From an uncultured Phycisphaerales bacterium (GTDB lineage: Bacteria; Planctomycetota; Phycisphaerae; WQYP01), in the NCBI GenBank assembly GCA_903868035.1, contig CAIPTQ010000159.1, positions 1 through 8,330 on the forward strand: a DNA stretch of 8,330 nt, given 5' to 3'. The notes beneath the pieces are model-generated. The model was not told the DNA's origin, did no database searches, and worked only from the letters and a program-made list of their open reading frames with translations. A program made the position numbers and the translations under genes. The stretch's first letter is position 1, and each line of letters begins with the position of its first letter. Shown in pieces: positions 5,499 through 8,330 of the stretch.

Positions 5499-6005
5499 TT
5501 AGAGTTGTCCGGGCATGGTGATGTCGGCCACGGCGATGCCCGACGCGCCGCCCTGTTCCAGTTCCTGCACGAATTTGTTGCGGTCATCCATCGTCGCAAA
5601 ATCCTTCATCCGCTGGATGCCGCCCACGGTGTACACCACATTATACACCGTCCGCGTCTCCACGATAGGCACCAATTGTGGCGTGGCCGTCATCCGGCCG
5701 GCCGTGAAGGTGCCGGTGACGATCATGATGGCCGCGGCCACCGCGGCCCCGCGCCGCACCCAGTAACCGATGCGGCCCACGGGAAGGTCATACGCCTGGG
5801 ACAACAAGCGCTGCGCCAGCGACCGGGTTTCACCCGGGGTTGGCAGGTAGCTGTCATACGCGGCATGGCGCAAGGCGCGCCGGGCCTTGACGCCCGCGAG
5901 CAGTTTTGCGGCCGCCGGATCTTCGGCCAGTTGGGCCTCCAATGCCAGGCGCTCCGCGGGTTCCAGACCGCCGTCCAGATACGCGTCCATTCTTTCACGC
6001 AACAT
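5499..6005 (-). CDS. Membrane-anchored anti-sigma-like protein
   Basis: A 168-residue protein with one membrane segment at about 86-103 (GAAVAAAIMIVTGTFTAG), preceded by RR, which predicts the N-terminus in the cytoplasm. The cytoplasmic part opens with MDAYLDGGLEPAERLALEAQ and LAEDPAAAKLL, the short acidic helical pattern typical of anti-sigma N-terminal domains (in many homologues 'yLDGELsaeEra'). The HxxxCxxC zinc motif of ZAS anti-sigma factors is absent. About 65 residues lie outside the membrane and contain no named domain. Position between an ECF sigma gene and a secreted protein, 35 bp and 12 bp away, strongly supports the role of holding the sigma factor inactive. A GAGGTGG-like binding site lies just before the ATG. 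Recognition rests on layout and context more than on sequence motif. Confidence 0.75.
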   Translation of the reverse strand: MLRERMDAYLDGGLEPAERLALEAQLAEDPAAAKLLAGVKARRALRHAAYDSYLPTPGETRSLAQRLLSQAYDLPVGRIGYWVRRGAAVAAAIMIVTGTFTAGRMTATPQLVPIVETRTVYNVVYTVGGIQRMKDFATMDDRNKFVQELEQGGASGIAVADITMPGQL

Positions 6006-6032
6006 CTTCCACCTCTTTCTTCCTGCCGTGAT

Positions 6033-6053
6033 GCCCGGCGTTATTCGCCGGGC
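6033..6053 (-). promoter_or_regulatory. Hairpin over the sigma-factor stop codon
   Basis: GCCCGGCG (6033-6040) pairs perfectly with CGCCGGGC (6046-6053), an 8-bp GC stem with a 5-nt loop. On the minus strand the loop contains the sigma-factor TAA stop. No T-tract follows, so it is not a classical terminator. It lies 27 bp before the anti-sigma start. It could lower downstream expression, stabilise the upstream message, or couple the two translations; the role is inferred. Confidence 0.45.
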
Positions 6054-6595
6054 GGCTCACGGTAACTCCTTTTATCATCTTCGGCCATCTGGGCGAGCAA
6101 CCTTGCGCGGGCCCGATGCAGCCAAGTTTTCACCTGCGCCTCGCTGGCGCCCAGCAATTCCGCGATATCCTTATAGGCCAGTCCCTGCTGCTCGCGGAGC
6201 ACCAGGGCCTGCCGCCACGAATCCGGGAGGGCTTCGATCCGCGCCCGCATCAGCAAGGTCGTTTCCTCGTTGATGATGCGTTCGGCGGGGTCTGACACCG
6301 CGCCCAGAGAGTCACTGAGCGCCTCGTCCCCGTCCAGCGACTGGCCCAATTTCCGCCGGCGGCAACTGATCACGTTGCGGGCCACCGACTTGGCCATCAG
6401 GCTCCAGCCGCCATCGGACCAGTCGTAGGAGTAGCGCTGCCGGAACAACTTCAGGAGCGCATCCTGGACCAAATCCTCGGGGCTCTTGGAATCCCTGGTG
6501 GGAACCCCAAGCATGGCGCGGGCCAAAGCGACCAAACGGCCCATGTTGGCGTTGACCGCGGCCTCGAAAAGTTTGTCTGCCGGCTGGCCAGCCAT
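6041..6595 (-). CDS. ECF-type sigma-70 family RNA polymerase sigma factor
   Basis: A 184-residue protein from the chosen start. Counting from that start, sigma region 2 occupies about residues 15-83: PEDLVQDALLKLF (core-binding 2.2), then GWSLMAKSVARNVISCRRRK (promoter melting and -10 recognition, 2.3-2.4). Region 4 lies at about 120-170: ALPDSWRQALVLREQQGLAY, then DIAELLGASEAQVKTWLHRA, a helix-turn-helix for the -35 box. Regions 1 and 3 are absent, as in ECF sigma factors. Start: the ATG at 6595 has AAGGG 6 nt upstream; the in-frame ATG at 6616, which would add seven residues, has no binding site. It is the first gene of the sigma/anti-sigma/pseudoprotease operon. It probably activates its own promoter, which must lie in 6596-6726, but I see no convincing site there. 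The family call is firm; the ECF subgroup is unknown. Confidence 0.93.
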   Translation of the reverse strand: MAGQPADKLFEAAVNANMGRLVALARAMLGVPTRDSKSPEDLVQDALLKLFRQRYSYDWSDGGWSLMAKSVARNVISCRRRKLGQSLDGDEALSDSLGAVSDPAERIINEETTLLMRARIEALPDSWRQALVLREQQGLAYKDIAELLGASEAQVKTWLHRARARLLAQMAEDDKRSYREPPGE

Positions 6596-6601
6596 TATGT
6601 A

Positions 6602-6606
6602 CCCTT
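6602..6606 (-). promoter_or_regulatory. Ribosome binding site deciding the sigma start
   Basis: On the minus strand AAGGG is followed by a 6-nt TACATA spacer and the ATG at 6595. The upstream in-frame ATG at 6616 has no purine-rich site before it, so the shorter protein is preferred. Confidence 0.6.
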
Positions 6607-6616
6607 GGCCTTGCAT

Positions 6617-6726
6617 TCGATAAACGCTCGGCGTCGATCCAAGTTACATCCTCGGAATACCTCAAAACCGACCGGCCTTCCAACCTCTCTGCGTATAATA
6701 ACGCCGAATTTCAACTTCGGTGGTAT
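6617..6726. other. Spacer upstream of the sigma operon
   Basis: This should contain the sigma operon promoter and the end of the aminotransferase message. CCGAA and TTCGG at about 6704-6720 form a 5-bp hairpin after the aminotransferase stop, without a clean T-tract. A perfect TATAAT (6694-6699) is on the plus strand, but nothing lies downstream for it to express. A minus-strand TTGGAA followed 17 bp later by GTATTC is the best candidate promoter and is weak. Confidence 0.35.
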
Positions 6727-8055
6727 TTATCCTCCGATAATCGAAGAATTGCTGGCATCCTGGACCGACGCCGGAATGCTCTCTTCGAGGGTTTTGCCGT
6801 TAGTGCTTGTCAATGCAGGACTTCTATTCGTTGGCCGCTGATGTTTCCGCGTCCCATTCAGCGCCGCATCTATTTGCCGGAGCGCCTGCTTAATCCTCTG
6901 TTCATTTTCCACGAGTGCGATTCTAACGAATCCCTCGCCATTGTCGCCAAAACCTTTTCCGGGGGCAATCGCCACATCGGCATCTTCCAGCAGGCGGAAG
7001 CAGAAATCGAGGGTGCCCTGGCCCGCCAGGTGGCGCTCGGCGACCTTGGCCCACACAAACATGCTGGCCCGCGGCGTTTCGACGTCCCACCCGATTTTAC
7101 GGAGGCCCTTGACGAGGATATCGCGGCGTTTTTCGTAAATTTTGCATTGCTCGGTGACGAAATCGTCGCCGTGCCGCAGCGCCATGATGCTGGCGATCTG
7201 GATGGGGGCGAAATGGCCGTAGTCGTAGTAACCCTTGATGGTGCTGAGGGCCCGGACCATTTCGTGATTGCCGCAGCAGAATCCGATGCGCCAGCCGGCC
7301 ATGTTGTAGGGCTTGGACATGGTGGAAAATTCCACGCCGACATCCTTGGAGCCGGGGGCGGCGAGGAAACTGGGCGCCTGGTAGCCGTCGAAGCAGGTCT
7401 CGCCGTAGGCGAAATCGGAGATCACCAGCACGTTGTATTTTTTGGCCAAAGCGACGGCTTTTTCCCAGAAATCCGGTTCAATGGTGATGGCGGCGGGATT
7501 ATGCGGGTAGTTGAAGATGATGAGCTTGGGCCGGGGCTGCAAGCCGCGGAGCACGTGCTCGATGCGGTTGAGGAAGGCCTCATCGTTGCCCAGCGGCACG
7601 CTCATGACGCTGCCGCCGGCGAGGGTGATGGCGTACATGTGAATGGGGTAGGCGGGATCGCCGACGACGACGGTGTCGCCGGCGGAGAGCAGGGCGAGCA
7701 TGAGATGGGAGAAGCCTTCCTTGGAGCCGATGGTGGCGACGACCTCGCGATCGGGATCGAGCTCCACGCCATAGCGGCGTTTGTACTTGAGGGCGACCTC
7801 GCGGCGGAGATTGTAGAGGCCGATGGAGACCGAATAGCGGTGATTGCGCGCGTCCTTGGCGGCCTCGGCGAGCTTGGCGATGACGAACTCGGGGGAGGGA
7901 TCGATGGGATTGCCCATGCCCAGGTCGATGACATCGGCCCCCGCGCGGCGCTTTTCGGCCTTCAGTGCGTTGAGGCGCGCGAAGAGATACGGCGGCAGGC
8001 GCCGCAGACGCGTGGAGACGTCAATGGTAAAGGGTTCGCTCGATCCGCCGGCCAT
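6727..8055 (-). CDS. alaC: AlaC/LL-DAP aminotransferase-like class I/II PLP enzyme
   Basis: A 442-residue cytosolic fold-type I aminotransferase. Visible features: RRLPPYLFARLN near the N-terminus, IDLGMGNPIDPSP (43-55), NYPHNPAA with N186, SDFAYGE with D214 and Y217 (pyridoxal ring contacts), and TMSKPYNMAGWRIGF, in which K248 is the Schiff-base lysine and R256 contacts the phosphate. R378 in GEGFVRIAL should bind the substrate carboxylate. The SK-x-YNMAGWRIGF signature is that of E. coli AlaC (YfdZ), an alanine:glutamate transaminase; relatives act as LL-diaminopimelate aminotransferases. Alanine/glutamate synthesis or lysine/cell-wall precursor synthesis are both possible, and I cannot choose between them. 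The HNPAA motif departs from the common SNPTA. AAAGGA 6-7 nt before the ATG supports the start. The fold seems to end near residue 401; the last about 40 residues are a disordered-looking Ser/Asn/Thr-rich tail unusual for the family. It appears monocistronic, preceded by a terminator and repeats. Confidence 0.9.
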   Translation of the reverse strand: MAGGSSEPFTIDVSTRLRRLPPYLFARLNALKAEKRRAGADVIDLGMGNPIDPSPEFVIAKLAEAAKDARNHRYSVSIGLYNLRREVALKYKRRYGVELDPDREVVATIGSKEGFSHLMLALLSAGDTVVVGDPAYPIHMYAITLAGGSVMSVPLGNDEAFLNRIEHVLRGLQPRPKLIIFNYPHNPAAITIEPDFWEKAVALAKKYNVLVISDFAYGETCFDGYQAPSFLAAPGSKDVGVEFSTMSKPYNMAGWRIGFCCGNHEMVRALSTIKGYYDYGHFAPIQIASIMALRHGDDFVTEQCKIYEKRRDILVKGLRKIGWDVETPRASMFVWAKVAERHLAGQGTLDFCFRLLEDADVAIAPGKGFGDNGEGFVRIALVENEQRIKQALRQIDAALNGTRKHQRPTNRSPALTSTNGKTLEESIPASVQDASNSSIIGG

Positions 8056-8146
8056 GAGAAGTCCTTTCGTCAGTGGTCAGTTGTCCGTGGGCAGTGGTCA
8101 GTGGTCAGTTTTTCACACGTCCTGTCCAGTGTCCACTAAAATAAAC
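8056..8146. other. Aminotransferase leader
   Basis: Ninety-one bp between the upstream terminator and the aminotransferase start. Most of it is the heptamer array at 8071-8112 with echoes to 8133. A promoter for the aminotransferase should lie here. TGGACA occurs twice on the minus strand within 8121-8136, but no -10 hexamer is correctly spaced. Confidence 0.45.
8071..8112 (+). repeat. CAGTGGT heptamer array
   Basis: Six heptamers in perfect 7-bp register: CAGTGGT, CAGTTGT, CCGTGGG, CAGTGGT, CAGTGGT, CAGTTTT. A further in-register copy, CAGTGTC, occurs at 8127. On the minus strand it reads as repeated ACCACTG in the 5' leader of the aminotransferase, ending 15 bp before the start codon. Such strings are familiar to me as dispersed intergenic repeats in environmental genomes, from memory only. 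Confidence 0.75.
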
Positions 8147-8180
8147 CGAGCCCCCGGAACTTCCAAGCTCCGGGGGCTCG
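8136..8180 (-). terminator. Intrinsic terminator of the right-hand partial gene
   Basis: A perfect 12-bp GC-rich stem, CGAGCCCCCGGA (8147-8158) with TCCGGGGGCTCG (8169-8180), encloses a 10-nt loop. On the minus strand it is followed by GTTTATTTTAG, a U-rich tail. It lies 25 bp past the stop codon of the gene at 8206 and separates it from the aminotransferase. On the plus strand only TAATTTG follows, a weaker signal. Confidence 0.88.
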
Positions 8181-8205
8181 TAATTTGCGGAACTGGAATC
8201 CAAGT

Positions 8206-8330
8206 TTAAATGCCGCCGCGCCCGGGCAGCGCCGGCATAGACGCCGGGCGCGCCGGCGCGCTCGCCGGCGGGAGCGCGGGCATCGAAGTGGTGCCGCCGC
8301 CGGGCTGGGTCTTGGCCGCCTCGGCGGCGC
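8206..8330 (-). CDS. C-terminal end of a Pro/Ala/Gly-rich protein (partial)
   Basis: Read from the window edge, this frame is open for about 41 codons to a TAA at 8206-8208. The peptide ends AAEAAKTQPGGGTTSMPALP, then PASAPARPASMPALPGRGGI. It is low-complexity, with SMPALP occurring twice, like the flexible C-terminal tail of a membrane or secreted protein (tails of this kind occur on SecG and similar proteins). Nothing identifies the family. The following strong terminator, 25 bp past the stop, supports this frame as the genuine 3' end of a gene. The start and main domain lie outside the window. Confidence 0.6.
   Translation of the reverse strand, partial: AAEAAKTQPGGGTTSMPALPPASAPARPASMPALPGRGGI

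Noticed and set aside
6596..6616. Seven-residue N-terminal extension of the sigma factor
   Set aside because: No ribosome binding site precedes the ATG at 6616, while AAGGG correctly precedes the ATG at 6595.
6694..6699. Perfect TATAAT on the plus strand
   Set aside because: No -35 element is at the right distance and no plus-strand gene lies downstream.
8071..8133. CRISPR array
   Set aside because: The units are adjacent 7-mers without spacers; no CRISPR repeat or cas gene is present in the window.
6841..8139. 432-codon open frame on the plus strand
   Set aside because: Antisense to the aminotransferase, whose active-site residues are all visible; the translated peptide is Gly/Asp-rich and featureless.

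Overview
The window is bacterial DNA of generally high G+C content. The genes have clear start/stop architecture and often Shine-Dalgarno-type ribosome binding sites. The gene set suggests an environmental bacterium of the Planctomycetota/Verrucomicrobiota/Acidobacteriota type, Planctomycetota being my best guess. The grounds are an ECF sigma/anti-sigma pair driving a secreted HtrA-like protein, a small FN3-like hypothetical of a kind I associate with those phyla, and heptameric intergenic repeats. No rRNA, tRNA or other decisive marker is present, so the phylum is an inference.

Layout: 1-122 is a leader with two mutually exclusive hairpins and a C10 run. 123-788 (+) is a short hypothetical protein with an FN3-like C-terminus. 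789-1040 is non-coding and holds two strong hairpins in tandem. 1041-3611 (-) is a two-gene unit. Its first gene is an amino-group DNA methyltransferase carrying a C-terminal Mrr-like nuclease domain. The second encodes a Zn-ribbon / winged-helix / nucleoside-2-deoxyribosyltransferase-like protein. I read the pair as a candidate compact DNA-modification defence module. 3612-3986 is a repeat-bearing spacer with a possible small reading frame. 3987-6595 (-) is a sigma-factor / membrane anti-sigma / secreted HtrA-like pseudoprotease operon. 6727-8055 (-) is an AlaC/LL-DAP-aminotransferase-like PLP enzyme. 8056-8146 is a leader built largely of 7-bp repeats. 8147-8180 is an intrinsic terminator for the minus strand. 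8206-8330 (-) is the C-terminal end of a Pro/Ala/Gly-rich protein that runs off the window.

How the genes fit together: every recognisable gene except the first is on the minus strand. The sigma factor, anti-sigma and pseudoprotease are tightly spaced (35 and 12 bp) and probably form a regulated cell-envelope unit. The anti-sigma factor would hold the sigma factor at the membrane, and the third protein may sense or scaffold something outside it. The methyltransferase-nuclease and the deoxyribosyltransferase-like protein are 36 bp apart with no terminator between them. In spot counts this block looks less G+C-rich than the left flank, which fits a horizontally acquired accessory module.

The points most worth a second look are four: the methyltransferase-Mrr fusion paired with the deoxyribosyltransferase-like protein; the HtrA-like protein in which all three catalytic positions appear lost and a roughly 70-residue glycine tract is inserted; the tandem hairpins at 903-987; and the in-register heptamer arrays in two spacers.
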